Position numbers and translations under genes: made by a program. A stretch of DNA of 64,000 nucleotides, taken from Sistotremastrum niveocremeum HHB9708. Lineage: Eukaryota > Basidiomycota > Agaricomycetes > Sistotremastrales > Sistotremastraceae. Below the pieces are notes generated by a model, which was not told the origin of the DNA, made no database searches, and worked only from the letters and a program-made list of their open reading frames with translations. The stretch is from the NCBI GenBank assembly GCA_001630475.1, contig KV419419.1, positions 126,601 to 190,600 on the forward strand. The letters are read 5' to 3'. This document shows positions 1-11,399 of the stretch, piece after piece. Numbering within the stretch: the first letter of the stretch is position 1; the number at the start of each line of letters is the position of its first letter.

Positions 1-513
1 ACACACACATGTGGGATATGATGATCGTCCTTTCCAATCGTAATTGAGAGGTTGCGAACCAGCTCCTCTCCCCCTCATCTTCCTCATCCGGCTCCTCATC
101 CCTCACGTCTTCCACATAATGGTGAGCTATGTTCGAAAGAAGCTCCGCGGGTAAACTTGCAATGGGAGATCTGGCGTTCGCAGAGCGGCTGATCCTGGTG
201 GATGCGTCGAATATGGATTTCGAGATGCATTGTTGGACATCACGCAAAGAGGATAAGATTTGGTTGGTAGCTTCGCGATTCGATAGGGCGTCCCCGTTCG
301 ACAGTATCAGGGCCTGCGATCTTTCTCCAAGTTAGCCTCATAATGAATGGCCTGATAGGAGCGCACGTCTCATCGACCTCTCGTATCAACGCGTTCGCGA
401 GCTCTGCCACGTCTCCTGTCCCGGAGTTCTGTGAGAAATCATGACTGGTCGAGTGCTACATCTCCTGAGTCAGAATTTTTTCGAGCATCCACTTTTCGCG
501 AGTAGCTCACCAT
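1..513 (-). pseudogene. F-box gene, 5' part only, with early in-frame stop
   Basis: This is the 5' half of an F-box gene cut by the window edge. It matches the intact paralogue at 40075-41963 exon for exon: a first exon holding only the ATG (513-511), a 98-nt second exon (464-367, the same length as in the paralogue) and a third exon (320-9) encoding the F-box helix LPAELLSNIAHHY and ending IIISH before a donor at the window edge. Read from that ATG, the third codon of exon 2 is TAG (458-456), where the paralogue has CAG. No other in-frame ATG is visible before the F-box. The rest of the frame is open, so this is either a recently silenced copy or a gene with a start I cannot see. Confidence 0.55.
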
Positions 514-920
514 ATGCCTAGACTGCGTGTGTTCCTCGTCGGTAGAAAGGATCTAGCGTCCGTACGAAAGAGGGGTTGGGGGTCCGAGTCCAAAGCAAGC
601 TGCGAGTAGCTTGTTTCCACCCGTGGTTTCCACTTGGTTTCCACGCACGACAGTTTTTGCGGCACGCTATAAGGTATGGATTACGGATTTATTTGAAAAG
701 TCGTAACACGTCAGGACCAGATCCTTTGACAAAGGAATACACGGATGACTTGTAGTAGTAGTAGTTCAGCGAGCGAAAGCAGAGGTTAGGTTCGGCCAAT
801 TCGGGCGTACTCGTCTGAAGTAATGATTACGTAACCTCATACTACCCCAATCATGCTTGACCCGCTCTCTCATCTTAACACAGCCATCCTGCCAGAATCT
901 GCCGAATTTTGTCACGCCGA

Positions 921-2863
921 TCAGTACTCGAGTTTACTAATATCTACTTCGACTTCCTCGATCTCTGCGTCTCGGGATTTGCGATTTTCTAGCATCCTGT
1001 CAAAGGATTGAAGGTCGAAATCATCCGGATGGATGCTGATATTGAGCTGCGTCAATGATGGACAGTTGATTGTCGGTTGATCAAGAGCTTCTATGAATGG
1101 CCACAAGGGCAACGTCCTATGCAAATCCATTGTAGTGACGGATGGGCATCCGGAAAGGATGGCGTTCCAAATGGATCTTGTGAACGTTGCAACCCTTTTC
1201 GGTTTCTTCTCCTGGATGTCCATATTTTCTGTGTCTGGAGTAGTTTCCCCCTCGTCTTCCTCGAACGATGTATATTCGTCATCTGGGTTCCATCCATCGA
1301 GATAGAGCGTCTCTGCTTTGATTTTGAGCTCCTGAAAGACGCAGTCGAGGAGTACAAGCTTGCATTCCTCCGTTCGCGCGTATGGGACATCGTATAACCT
1401 CTCACGGATGACAGTGAAAGGATGAGGGCATTCGTCAGGGTCGTGCGAGACGGGCCGCAAGGGTACCATAAAGCCCGTCATATTGTCATGAATCTCCAAA
1501 TTCAACTCGACGGTCGAAGAGACCATGCTCTTGAGAATTGGGGGGAAATGATTCCGAGAGAATATTGAGACGATGGTACCATCGTATGCCTCGTATGCCT
1601 CGCTGGTAATCATGAGATCTATGAGAGCCGGGAATTCCAACACAGAGAAGAGGTACGCAATCACTTCTGGGTGAAAGTGTAATCTCACGGTCCGACAGGA
1701 ACTGAGTGTTAGGACGCGGTGTAGAGGAGGTTTTTCTTTCCTTCGATGTCGAATGCGATCTCCACTGAGTTCCAATCTCTTGAGCAAGGGTGTCTGCGAT
1801 AAGACGTCCCAAATATCCAGGAGGGCGCCATTCTTCTCGATAGTCAACGCAAGCGATACCAGAGCAGTGAATGATTTAGGTTGAAATTCTCTGCAACTGG
1901 CAAGGCATACTTTCAGCTTCGAAAGCTTCGGAGCGCAATTTGAGAATAAGTCCTGCAGAGGAAGAACTCGAGAGGGCAAATTCAAAGCAACATCAAAAGT
2001 AAACTTCTTCAGCTGGGGAGCTGGAATGGCTTGAAAGCCATTCCAAAGTTTCAGGACATCGATGCCGCGTGTGAATATGGAAATTTGTAGATTCTTGATC
2101 CTTTGCATGTTGCTCGTTAGGAATGAGACGTTGAAGTCGACCAAGGAGTCGAATTCATTGGCCGAACGCCGAAAATAATTGTCAGAGTCCCGAGCCATCA
2201 ATATCAAAGAAAGAGGTCGCGATCGCGACCTCTCTGTGAATAGCCGGATGATGGCGGGACTCCAGCTGAGTTCCATATAACTCCACAGCCGAGGAGTATC
2301 CAGATAGATACCGCGCAAGTAAGAGAAGCTGAGGAGATGAATCTCAGCATCGCTGCGAATATCACTACAATTATGAATGAAACGAACATTTGGGAGAGTT
2401 TCAGAATTTCGCAAAGCCGAGCGCGAGCGTGTTCTGTCCAACCTTCGTCGTGTCCAGTACAATCATAACCGGCACAACATCCCAATATCTCAGCTCTGTA
2501 AGCTACGGCAATCTCGACGAGAGTTTCTGGTGGCAAGCGTAGGAGATTCGACCTTCCATTTTGTATTCGGAGTAGACTGAATTCCTCTTCGAGAAGCGAG
2601 TCTTCCGTTCGTTGCTCGACATTATTTGACGCTGAGCGGGTGTCATCGATGAGTTTGTCATTGAAATCTGCATCGACCCGCGGTGGTGCGTCAGAGAGCT
2701 CGAGTGGCTGAAGGCTGAGACCGATTTCAACACGCTTTCAAATAAAATAAAAATCCACTATGATCACGCACCTTTCTTCTTTAGTCTTGTCAACCAGAGC
2801 ATTTGAGAATTCTTCTGGGGTGGCATCACCTATTCTGTGGTCGTTTGCATCACCTGGGAACAT
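921..2863 (-). CDS. F-box domain protein with LRR-like C-terminal region
   Basis: Probable substrate adaptor of an SCF ubiquitin ligase, one of four related genes in this window. Best model has three exons, 2863-2772, 2714-2388 and 2328-921, which sum to exactly 608 aa. The F-box helix LLRLPPETLVEIAV lies at about residue 80. The splice to exon 3 produces the family junction, an Ile followed by FSYLRGIYLDTPRLWS, which matches FSRWRQVCLDSACLWS in the paralogue at 40 kb. The rest is leucine-rich, with repeated 'L..L.L' strands as in Agaricomycete F-box/LRR-like proteins, and ends in an acidic stretch (about residues 500-520) followed by a conserved tail (LTQLNISIHPDDFD). The target protein cannot be inferred. 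The start at 2863 is the first ATG in frame, and an upstream start is possible. Confidence 0.75.
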
Positions 2864-3362
2864 CGTTTCGCCTGACGACGAGCTCAAGTCGCTTGACTTC
2901 AGAAGAGGGTTGGAGGGGCTGACAACGTACAGTAGCAAGGCTCTCTTTTAGCTTGAGAGAGATTGGTGACAATTACAAGAGGTTTTTGAGGACGAGGAGA
3001 CTGTTGGCAGATTCTTCGTCGTCTGCAACTCGTGCAACTGGCGGACAGTGGCAGAAGAGTAAACCTCTTACGTCAGCAGAGTTATCTAGGTATTGTATGT
3101 AAACTCCGACATCGACGGCTTAAAAGAGATGCAGCTTTCTTCATCCTCAAGTGATTTATACAGAGAAATCGTCTGTCTTCATTGACAGACTACCAACTTG
3201 CTGAAGGACCGGTATACAGTATGATACATATAATAGTACAGACGCAACCCGATACACACCATATAGAGGAAGACGAGTCTTACGCTGGCGGGTCCCCAAC
3301 GAGTGGCAACGACTCCACGCTGCTTTGCATGGCTCGGGACCAACGGAGATTAAAAATACTGA
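2864..3362. other. Intergenic region, about 500 bp
   Basis: This lies between the start of the F-box gene and the stop of the O-fucosyltransferase gene, both on the minus strand. It should hold the promoter of the F-box gene and the 3' UTR of the neighbour. I see no conserved motif or repeat in it. Confidence 0.5.
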
Positions 3363-5171
3363 TCATCCTCGAGAAGTGATAGGCCACCCGTGATATTTCC
3401 TCCAGAGAACGTCCTGAATATAAGCGCTGAAAGTACTGTTTTTCGTCCCCACCACTCGAGCGCCGAGACTCGCCACCATTGCATCAAGGAATCCCATCAG
3501 ATAATGGTTCATGTCCTTGCCATCATCTCCGTTGACGATATGGAATGGGGTTTCGAAATCGGATAGGAAGAATACGCAGGGGAAGCTGAGGAGGAAGCGT
3601 TGGATTAGTGGATGGGTGTTGGGAGAGGGAGCATCGGTGGAGAGGAAGATGGGCGTATTGAGGATGTCGAACGGTGGAGGATGAAGAGGTGCTCGACAAT
3701 GTAAGGACGATGAATTTGGCAGGATTGCGAGCGTAGGTAAATGTAGAGGTTTCGCCGAATTCGCCGGTTTCGGTATGGTGGACGTGATGATGTCCGAAAG
3801 ATCATCGGGGAGACGCGGTTCTGAGCCATCAATGGCACCGGGAATGAGTCGCTCCATTCGTAGAGCTTCCTGAGGGTCGAGTTCCATTATACCACAGACG
3901 ACCTTCCACCAGATATTTCGAGCATTTTCAGGCGCAGCGGCGCTGAAAAGACCGTCTCCGATGCGAAGATGTACGCCGATGTATCCTTCGCCCAACTGCT
4001 TTCGGATCCTTTCTGCTGACGATTGAAGATGCGGATTGGCTAAGACCATGCTTTCTCGTGCTATTCGTCGAGCGCGCCTCGATTCGGGTTTGCGAAGGAT
4101 GAGCCGGGTGGTGCCGAAGACGCTACCGAGATGAACGAGTCGTCGAGAGGACGTGAGATCGTCAAGATCTTCGAGGGCAATCGTGTTGATGTACTTTTTG
4201 TAAGATTCGGCGGGAGGATCGGCATCGACGAAGGCGAATTCATAAAGCGAGGTATCGCGTAGGAAGAAGGAATCGGATGCATCGAGGTTAAGATGTAAGA
4301 CGTTGCGGAACCAATCCACAGACATGTCCCATCGTTCGACGACGGTGAGGTTGAGATTTCGAACGGCGGATTGCAGGTCAACGAGCCATGACCAGCCAAC
4401 GTTGGAATGCTCTCGATACTTGTGGCATGCCCACTGATCCGATTCGTCCAAGAGGTCGCAATCTTCAGCCTCTGGCGCACTTATGGCTAATATTCTCTGC
4501 AGGGTATCGAATTCGAAGTAGCTTAAAGCGTTTTTCGCGAAGCGGATGGGAGGGATGATCAAGGTGCGATTCAGGAGATGAGAGATGACCATGGCATTCT
4601 CGAGGGCTATGCGTTGGTTATGAAAGCCGCTATGAGGCAAATAGGCCAGAAATCGTGACGAAGGCGATAATAGTTCTGGAGAGAGTTGTACTCGATCAAA
4701 TCGAACCACGGTGACTTCAGGATCAACGACAGAAGACGCAGGAAAATTCATGCTATCAGATCCAACGTTGACAGTCAAGGAAGAGACGGGATCTGACCTG
4801 TGGGTAAACAGGTAGTACGCGAAGATAAAGCACCCTAACGATAAGGAGGCAAGGAGCAGGAGAACTACGCTGTGGCGGACGCGCCTGGCTGGATGTACGT
4901 TCATGTTCCTCTTTCCAGACGGATGTGGCGAGAGCGGGCTGTTGGGGACGGATCGTCGACCTTGAGCGTGGCGTAAACGGTATGAGCCCTTTTCGAGAGT
5001 CAATGAAGGCGATGATACATCGTTCTTGACCATATCTGATGGTGAACCAGCTTCCAGTGCGTTGGACGTCTCGCCACGGTGAAGTTCAAGTTGCCATTTC
5101 AAACTCAGTCGCCCAGCTACTTGATCACTGTTCTGGTCAGTATGCCGTTTCATTTCCTTTGGAAATTGCAT
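3363..5171 (-). CDS. Membrane-anchored GDP-fucose protein O-fucosyltransferase-like protein
   Basis: Single-exon gene, 602 aa from the first ATG at 5171. The N-terminal 95 residues are polar and basic, followed by one membrane segment (SVVLLLLASLSLGCFIFAYY, about residues 100-120). This is a type II topology typical of Golgi or ER glycosyltransferases. The lumenal part begins with a GFHNQRIALENA segment, a nucleotide-sugar-binding-like motif of O-FucT proteins, and contains GYIGVHLRIGDGLF (around residue 400), the HLR-D motif that contacts GDP-fucose in the O-FucT superfamily. The C-terminal part ends with a conserved FLDAMVASLGARVVGT-type segment. Basidiomycete genomes hold such genes, but their acceptor proteins are not established, so the transferase activity is inferred from the family. 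It is divergent from the F-box gene at 5278, with only 106 bp between the two start codons. Confidence 0.8.
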   Translation of the reverse strand: MQFPKEMKRHTDQNSDQVAGRLSLKWQLELHRGETSNALEAGSPSDMVKNDVSSPSLTLEKGSYRLRHAQGRRSVPNSPLSPHPSGKRNMNVHPARRVRHSVVLLLLASLSLGCFIFAYYLFTHRSDPVSSLTVNVGSDSMNFPASSVVDPEVTVVRFDRVQLSPELLSPSSRFLAYLPHSGFHNQRIALENAMVISHLLNRTLIIPPIRFAKNALSYFEFDTLQRILAISAPEAEDCDLLDESDQWACHKYREHSNVGWSWLVDLQSAVRNLNLTVVERWDMSVDWFRNVLHLNLDASDSFFLRDTSLYEFAFVDADPPAESYKKYINTIALEDLDDLTSSRRLVHLGSVFGTTRLILRKPESRRARRIARESMVLANPHLQSSAERIRKQLGEGYIGVHLRIGDGLFSAAAPENARNIWWKVVCGIMELDPQEALRMERLIPGAIDGSEPRLPDDLSDIITSTIPKPANSAKPLHLPTLAILPNSSSLHCRAPLHPPPFDILNTPIFLSTDAPSPNTHPLIQRFLLSFPCVFFLSDFETPFHIVNGDDGKDMNHYLMGFLDAMVASLGARVVGTKNSTFSAYIQDVLWRKYHGWPITSRG

Positions 5172-5277
5172 AGAACGCTGTCTGAAGGAATTCACAGGGA
5201 CGAGATCACTGCTCTGCTACCGGTACACCCGGTTTGTGATCGGAGTCTTAGTTGAGAGCCTACATGAGCCTGTAGAC

Positions 5278-6994
5278 ATGGGTGGACGGGATTGTGCAGA
5301 TGAAGCGAACGATGAAAGAACGTGAGCGCTCTCATATCTCATACTCCCAATATCTCAGCTGTCTCGCCTCTGGTAGTCAAGCCACCCCTCTACCCCAAGA
5401 CGCGCCCATCATCCAGATGCGCTCGATGAAACAAATTTCACCTCTCCTACGCCTCCCTTACGAACTCATCCTCCACATCACCATGATAGCCATGGAATGT
5501 CCTCGCAACTTGATGCAGCTCAAGATCGGAGATGATATTACTTGGGAACTGGCTGATCAGAGACAGTCCTTTCATCGATTGAAAATGATAAACCGCATGG
5601 CGCACATGTAAGTCATCGCGCGTGTCGAAGGAGATCATTGTGGCTCATGATCAATTGTCAGTTCATCTACGTGGCGTTACGTTTGTCTCAACGCCACGAC
5701 TCTGTGGAATGCGATCGACCTTCTTTGGCCCTCGGCCGCTGTGGAGTCATTCGCTGCTCGAGCTCAGCAGACCCCGCTCCTCGTGAACTTGAACGTACAC
5801 TGGAAATATCAAGATGAATTTCACCCTTCTATAACCGATCCTCTTGAGTTTTGGAATACGCAAATTGCTTTCTGGACGCAATTCATATCTCGAAACATGC
5901 ATCGCGTACAGAGTCTCGAAATCCGATTAGACGTGCTTGAACCCGAAGGAATATTTCCAGAGTTCTGGGACGCAATCAGACAACTGAAAGCCCCGATATT
6001 GGACAAATTCTCGCTCTGTTTCCCGCTCTGGGACGAGGATGTCAGAGTCCACAATTATGTCCACGATCTCTTTGCCCACGATGCTCCTCGATTAAAAGAA
6101 TTGTCGTTAGAAGGGCTCCGTTTCTCAGATCTTGATCCAACATCATTCCACACTCTCGTTCGCCTATCGATTACAATCGGTGATTTTGACCCTGCAGACG
6201 TCGAGCGACTTCCCTCCGTACTTTCTGCTCTGCCAAATGTGGAGACCCTAAAGATCACCGTATCAGGATTTTACTCCCCCTTGGTCAGCTCCCTGACTCC
6301 TTCTCTCTATCCAGCAGTGTCACTGTGTCATTGTGTGGAGCTCAGCCTGCAACATATATGCATGGATTCGATAATATTCATATTCTCCACCGTCTCTTTT
6401 CCTTCATTAAGTGTCCTCAACCTCACCACCTTCATGCCCCGGGATGCCAGTCCGGATGCCATCAGAGAACTCTATACATCCATTCCACAGTCCCTGAAGC
6501 AGTCTTCTTTCATGCACGAGCATATGAGAATGACCTTTGAGCCAGATTATCTTTCTCTAGAGGCCGGCTCGCACAGCACTCATAACATTATCCTTCGCCA
6601 TAATATTCCTGACCAACCGGGAGCAGAAGGGCGCGACTCCTGTCTGATTGAAACCTGCACTGCGCCTTTCAGAGTGCTCAACTTACGTCCAGTATGGCTG
6701 TGCGTGGATGGAGAACCCTTCCAACTGACTTGGGAAGAAATTCTCACCAAAGATCTATGGTGCGCGATCCTCTCCCATGCGCTGTCCCTGGAAGTGCTCG
6801 AAGTCGCAAAGCAGTTCCCATTCGATTATCTATGCGAGGCACTGGAGGATCCACGATCGCTCTGTCCTTCTCTAAAGGAATTGCGGAGAATCGGGCAGAA
6901 ATGGGATCGCGAAGCATTCGACATGATGCTTGAACGAAGGAAAGGTCAAGGACTGAATAATGAGATTGTACTGACCACCGCTCCTGAATCGTAG
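5278..6994 (+). CDS. F-box domain protein
   Basis: Three exons, 5278-5321, 5359-5607 and 5662-6994, with clean GTGAGC/CAG and GTAAGT/CAG introns, giving 541 aa. The F-box helix LLRLPYELILHITMIAM starts at about residue 40. The exon 2/3 junction encodes MAHISSTWRYVCLNATTLWNAIDLLWP, the 'CSRWR..CL..LW' block that follows the F-box in this Agaricomycete family. The C-terminal two thirds is a leucine-rich repeat-like fold (for example LKELSLEGLRFSDLDPTSFHTLVRL). It is the only family member here on the plus strand and shares a short divergent promoter with the O-fucosyltransferase-like gene. Role: probable adaptor of a cullin-RING ubiquitin ligase, substrate unknown. Confidence 0.8.
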
Positions 6995-7379
6995 TGAGTT
7001 TTCAATTGCTCACTCAGTTCTCTCAGAATTTGATGTCTGACGTCTCTTAGGCAGATCTTCGTAATGACTTTCGTTGAAGGGCAAGATGGTGGGGACACTG
7101 GGGTCTCGTGACCGTACGGATGATCGCTAATGCTGCCAGTAGTTGCGAGGAAGACGGCCAGAAGCAGAGGCTGTTGCTGGGGGGCCGCAGTTGCGGAACG
7201 GGATGAGAAATGCTGACTCGGAGACAGTTGCCATATTACTTGAATATTATTCGTAGAAGATTCTAGCGGGTTCTAAGGCGTGATTTGAAGGTCGAGAATA
7301 TGACTGGAATATTCTGAAACAGAGGACGGTGAAGAGGCCTCAGTTGGCAGTATTCGAGCTGAGCGGAAAGTGGAAACGG
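6995..7379. other. Intergenic region
   Basis: This is the 3' flank of the F-box gene, up to the start of repeat R1. No coding feature is recognised. Confidence 0.4.
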
Positions 7380-8365
7380 AAGCGGTCTCGGTAGCTAGGC
7401 CGATAAGAGCGTGTCCGTGGTAACGGTGAGTTCAAGCTCCGCTGGCGCTTACCTGCTACTCCCTCCTCATCGACGCTGCCTTTCACATTGAGCACGCTCT
7501 GCTCAATTCCTGCTGCATCCAAACCCCTTCACTGTTGCCCGTAAATGCATCCAATAATTATCACGTCGAACGATTTCAGTCCCAGCTCCGGAATCCGCAC
7601 AGCTACCTACAAATAATTTTCGGAAGCCAGAAACCGTTTCGCCATTCTCTTCCCTCTACCACCACCACCACAAGCAGTACTACAGCTGATGCCCCAGATC
7701 AGTCTCTTGTTCCAGCCACTTCCTCGCAAAAAGTCTGGTAGCATCAGCAATTCCACGTAACGAATTTCTACGTGGGTCGTGCGCGTTCGGTATTCTCTCT
7801 CCAGCAACACGGTTAGTGTTGTGGGTGGCTGAGGGGCCGTTCCCCAGCAGGGTTGGGAAGTGCGCTTACTATTTTGATGGTAAGGCAGGGTATTTGGAGG
7901 AAGCCTCCGGGGAGGGTAGATGGCGCAGTTGGTCACTCTGGCTTGGCAGTGAGAAAGCCCTAGCAATGCGGATAGCGTTGTGGATAGCCGAGGGGCCGAT
8001 TGTGTATAGCATCGGGAAGGAATACATTTCGAGGTCAGTCTATCGAGGTCGAAGGAGGGGCGTTTCGCGTTAGCGTACCGCCCCTTCATATCACGAGAAC
8101 CAATATTCGTGATATCATCTCGTCAGGTGGACGTTTAAAATTCGATCCGCCTGCTTCACTCGATATATCACCACCACCAAGTGAGTATTATCGCGCCGTC
8201 GCCGTCGCCCCGATTCATTCAAGTTCGCTAACCACTGCATACAGTAGTTATCGGCCTACTGCCCTCTACTATAACCGCGGTCACCTCCTCATGAGCTTGC
8301 CTATGCCCAGGCTCTATCACTAGCGAGGGCTGCTCATATACAAGGCCCTCCGGGTCACATTGTCA
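7380..8365 (+). repeat. Dispersed repeat R1, copy 1
   Basis: One of three copies of the same roughly 0.7-1 kb sequence. The others are 39165-39870 and 43214-44105, both inverted relative to this one. Shared blocks include GTGAGTTCAAGCTCCG near 7429, ATTATCACGT near 7558, TCTGGTAGCATCAGC near 7734, CCGTTCCCCAGCAGGGTTGG near 7838, and GATGGCGCAGTTGG near 7919. The latter fits the RNA polymerase III A-box consensus, while GAGTTCAAGCTCC resembles a B-box. A 9-bp hairpin (8088-8096 with 8107-8115, loop 10) lies in the 3' part. Overlapping open frames are not conserved between copies as protein and are shadows. No transposase or reverse transcriptase is present, so this is a non-autonomous element or a fragment of one. 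The family is unknown to me. Confidence 0.75.
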
Positions 8366-8592
8366 CCCTCCTGTGCTCGCCTCTCTCTACTCTCTACGCG
8401 GCTTCGTGTAACTCCTGTTTGTTGCCAGAGTCATTACAGACCATGCCGTCCGCTCTATATATTTGATTTGGTTTGACGGGCAGAATATGAGGGTGGACGA
8501 CAGCAACGGAACTCGACCGCTCAATTATTTATGCAGTCTCTGACAGTGTTGCTATACATTTGAGGGAACTTCATGTCGAGTAAAAGGAGCGA

Positions 8593-9941
8593 TTAAACAA
8601 ACAAGTTTCTGATCTCCTCGCCGATAGCTTTCCCGGTACCGGCCTTTCTCCAACACAATTTCAATTGGCCTTGGGTACAGATGAGACACATTCCCCTCTT
8701 ATTCAGATCCTGTGATTCCACCTTCGCGTTCGCATCTCTCGCAGCTTTCAGAATCTCATCAAGACTCTGCTTCAGTTTACCCATCGCCTGAACCAACGCC
8801 CTCCCACTCGATCCCATCTCCATCTGCCTCCAATCTAGATCCCGCTTATCGACTGGAATCGCAGAGAAGTCACCTGCTCTGATATAGCGCGCTAGATAGA
8901 AATGTGCTGTCTGAGATATGTAAAGTTGAGTGTGTGTCTCAAACCAATCTATCTCTCGTTTGGCGCTACGAGTTTTGATCTCGAGCGTGGATGATTGGGA
9001 GACGAGCGCTCGGGATGGTGATCGGATGATTTTGATACCCGAGTTGAATGGCACGCGGGGTCTGTCATTCCTTGTTATCTTGAGCTGTGCAAGTACCGCG
9101 AGGAGTTCGTCATCGGACTCTTCGTCCGAGTCGTCCGTATCTTGTTTCAGAGTCGGAGGAGGTTCAGTGATGTGAGCGTCGAGTTTGAATCGCAAGAGAA
9201 TCTTCAGACCGTTGAGATCCTTCGAAGAGGTCAGTGAATGAGGTCAAGAGAGTAAGGGTACGCCTACGAATTCGATAATCCGATAATGGCCGGTTGCCTT
9301 CTCGCACCCATTAACAAGCTTCGTCGCAGCTTTCTCATAGTTATGACCGAAGCCTTGGAAGCTTTCAATCGCCTCATAATCAGCCGGCTCGCGACGCGTA
9401 AAGAGACACGTCTTGCCCGCGACTTCAATGTCGATTCTGAGATCGTCGTGGCCTCCCAGAACCCAACGAAGTAGCTTTCGCACGGCATTACGATCTGCCA
9501 CGATGTCCAATGAAGAGAAATCGTAGGGCTGTGTGTTATCAGTCCCAGATTCGGGACCGTGAAGGTCGTTGATAGCAGCGAAGAGAGGTAGGAGGGAAGA
9601 TTTGCCGGATCCGACGCGGAGACCGTTCTCGTCTACGGTTTCGATGCCTGTGTCTCTTGCGACTTTGAAAGGGGAGACATCAAGCCAGAGAGGGGGTACA
9701 CCTTTACAGTCCATCATTAGGCGAGTCAACCGAACGAAAGTAGGCGTCACATACCAGGTACCAGGATCGTTGGAGCCTCCGAGTTGATCCAGGAGTACGA
9801 TGCCACTGGTTCGAGATCTCGGATTCTCGCAGTTAAAGACGGAGCTTTGGGCACAGTGAAGACTTGTACGACATCTTCTACGTCCTCCGTGACGAATGCG
9901 GAGCTTCGTTCGGGACGTAGCTTGTGACGCTGAGAGAGCAT
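8593..9941 (-). CDS. Conserved fungal protein of the mis-named 'geranylgeranyl pyrophosphate synthetase' family
   Basis: Three exons, 9941-9755, 9701-9268 and 9219-8593, sum to 415 aa. Diagnostic family blocks are SYSWINSEAPTILVPG near the N-terminus, DIVADRNAVRKLLRWV, ESFQGFGHNYEKAATK, then GHYRIIEF, and SSTLEIKTR followed by the YISQTAHFYLARY region. From memory of the family, fungal homologues are often labelled geranylgeranyl pyrophosphate synthetase in databases. No aspartate-rich prenyl-transferase motif (DDxxD) in a prenyl-synthase context is visible here, so I do not support that activity. The DRN and E-K blocks are reminiscent of nucleic-acid-modifying folds, but I assign no function. 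An acidic Asp/Glu/Ser linker lies in exon 3. Confidence 0.75.
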
Positions 9942-11399
9942 TGGTGGGGTGCGGTGGAGGGATTCCGCGATGCAATCGAGGGAGGAGCGGTCTCTTTATA
10001 GTCGAATCGACCTTCGTAGCATGAGCGCCTTCGAAAGCGCCAACCATGTGCCCTTCCTCTCAGAGCCTCACTTCTATAACGCCAGAAATGAAATGGCTTG
10101 ATAAGACGTTCCAAGGATGGCGATGGATGCTCTGCATGGTGCGCGTTTAAACCACCGACATGCAGAAAGACACGACTTGATCGAGACGGATTCTTCGTCC
10201 CACGGTTCCTGGGACAAGGATGGGATCCAGTGCCGCAATCTTCGGGGAATGAAGTAAGGGGGTCCAAGACCCCGTTTCATGATATATGACAGCTCTGCCA
10301 TGCTTGCAGAGAGCTGCCCGTCGAAAGAGAGAAGTAATGATTGATAGACACGCCAGAGATAGGATTTGTTCGGCATAACGCTCTGTATGATGCGTTACTA
10401 GGAACAAGGAGCAGAACCATTGTTGAGTTTTCATACAGCCAGTGCCAGATGCTGTAGTTCTTCGTAGCATTATCGATAACAACGACGTCTCGCGACTACA
10501 AAACACCATCCAGTCCAAAACTGGAGACACATAGATCAGGGACATAAACCTGAAATCGAAACTGTGCAACTCACTTTGCAAAAGCAAAAATCCACAGCTA
10601 CGAAAGTCCAACCGTCGACCCCGCCCGCAGCCCGAAGGTCCAAAAGCCACACCACACTCCGCACGGTGGCCCCGCCTGCGCCTAAAACACCTTGAGGTTC
10701 ATCGATCGCGTGCATAGGCATATGCAGAGTCCAAGTCAAGCATTATGGCAATGAATCCATAAGACGTAGCTTCTTCGACTGGGTTCGGTTGATGCAGTTC
10801 AGAGATGCTCCGGGTTTCAGTGAGAGAATGGTGGCACGACGCAGTCCATACGACCCCGACGCCACGCAAAGCTGTAGACTCTAGTTGGCTGTCTTGTTAG
10901 GGCTCCTGAGCGTGAAGCACGTCGGCGTCGACATGGAGGGTGAAGACAGGCCCATTCAAGTTCGGTCAGCTCCGACCAGAAACGATTCGTTGATCCACCA
11001 GCTACGATGCTAGACCGGAGGCTCCTTAGTGTTTTTTCCATCCATCATTGTGGACTTCAAAGACGCTGATGGCTCACGTTCAAGGATCGATTTGATCCCG
11101 TGGGCTCCTGTCACTAATATTGTTCTCCCTGAGGACCCACGAGGCACCCCGCCGGGAGTCCCACAGCGCTCTCAACCTCCAACCACACCAACGCAACCGC
11201 GTTCATCTCGAAATACTACAACAAAACTATCCCTGCAGACTGCTATCTATAACGCCCCACGTTCAAGCGCAATGCAAAGCCAGGAAGATGACCAGGTTAG
11301 CCCTAATGAAATCTTATCTTATAGTCGTTTGATTCATTCCAACAGCAGTTTGACTGCGCTCATATTGACATGCGGCCGTGCTGTCAAGAGATCTTGAAG
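9942..11399. other. Intergenic region, about 1.46 kb
   Basis: It lies between two divergent genes, so it probably contains both promoters. Several open frames of 60-170 codons overlap each other on both strands. None shows a recognisable domain, splice logic or codon coherence. No repeat was recognised. Confidence 0.45.

Noticed and set aside
7607-8323. Open frames of 100-160 codons on both strands inside R1 copy 1
   Set aside because: The three R1 copies share DNA similarity, but the frames are broken by indels between copies and show no domain. They are chance frames in a repeat.
10074-10739. Overlapping minus-strand frames up to 167 codons
   Set aside because: No domain, no consistent splice signals and mutual overlap in different frames; read as intergenic.
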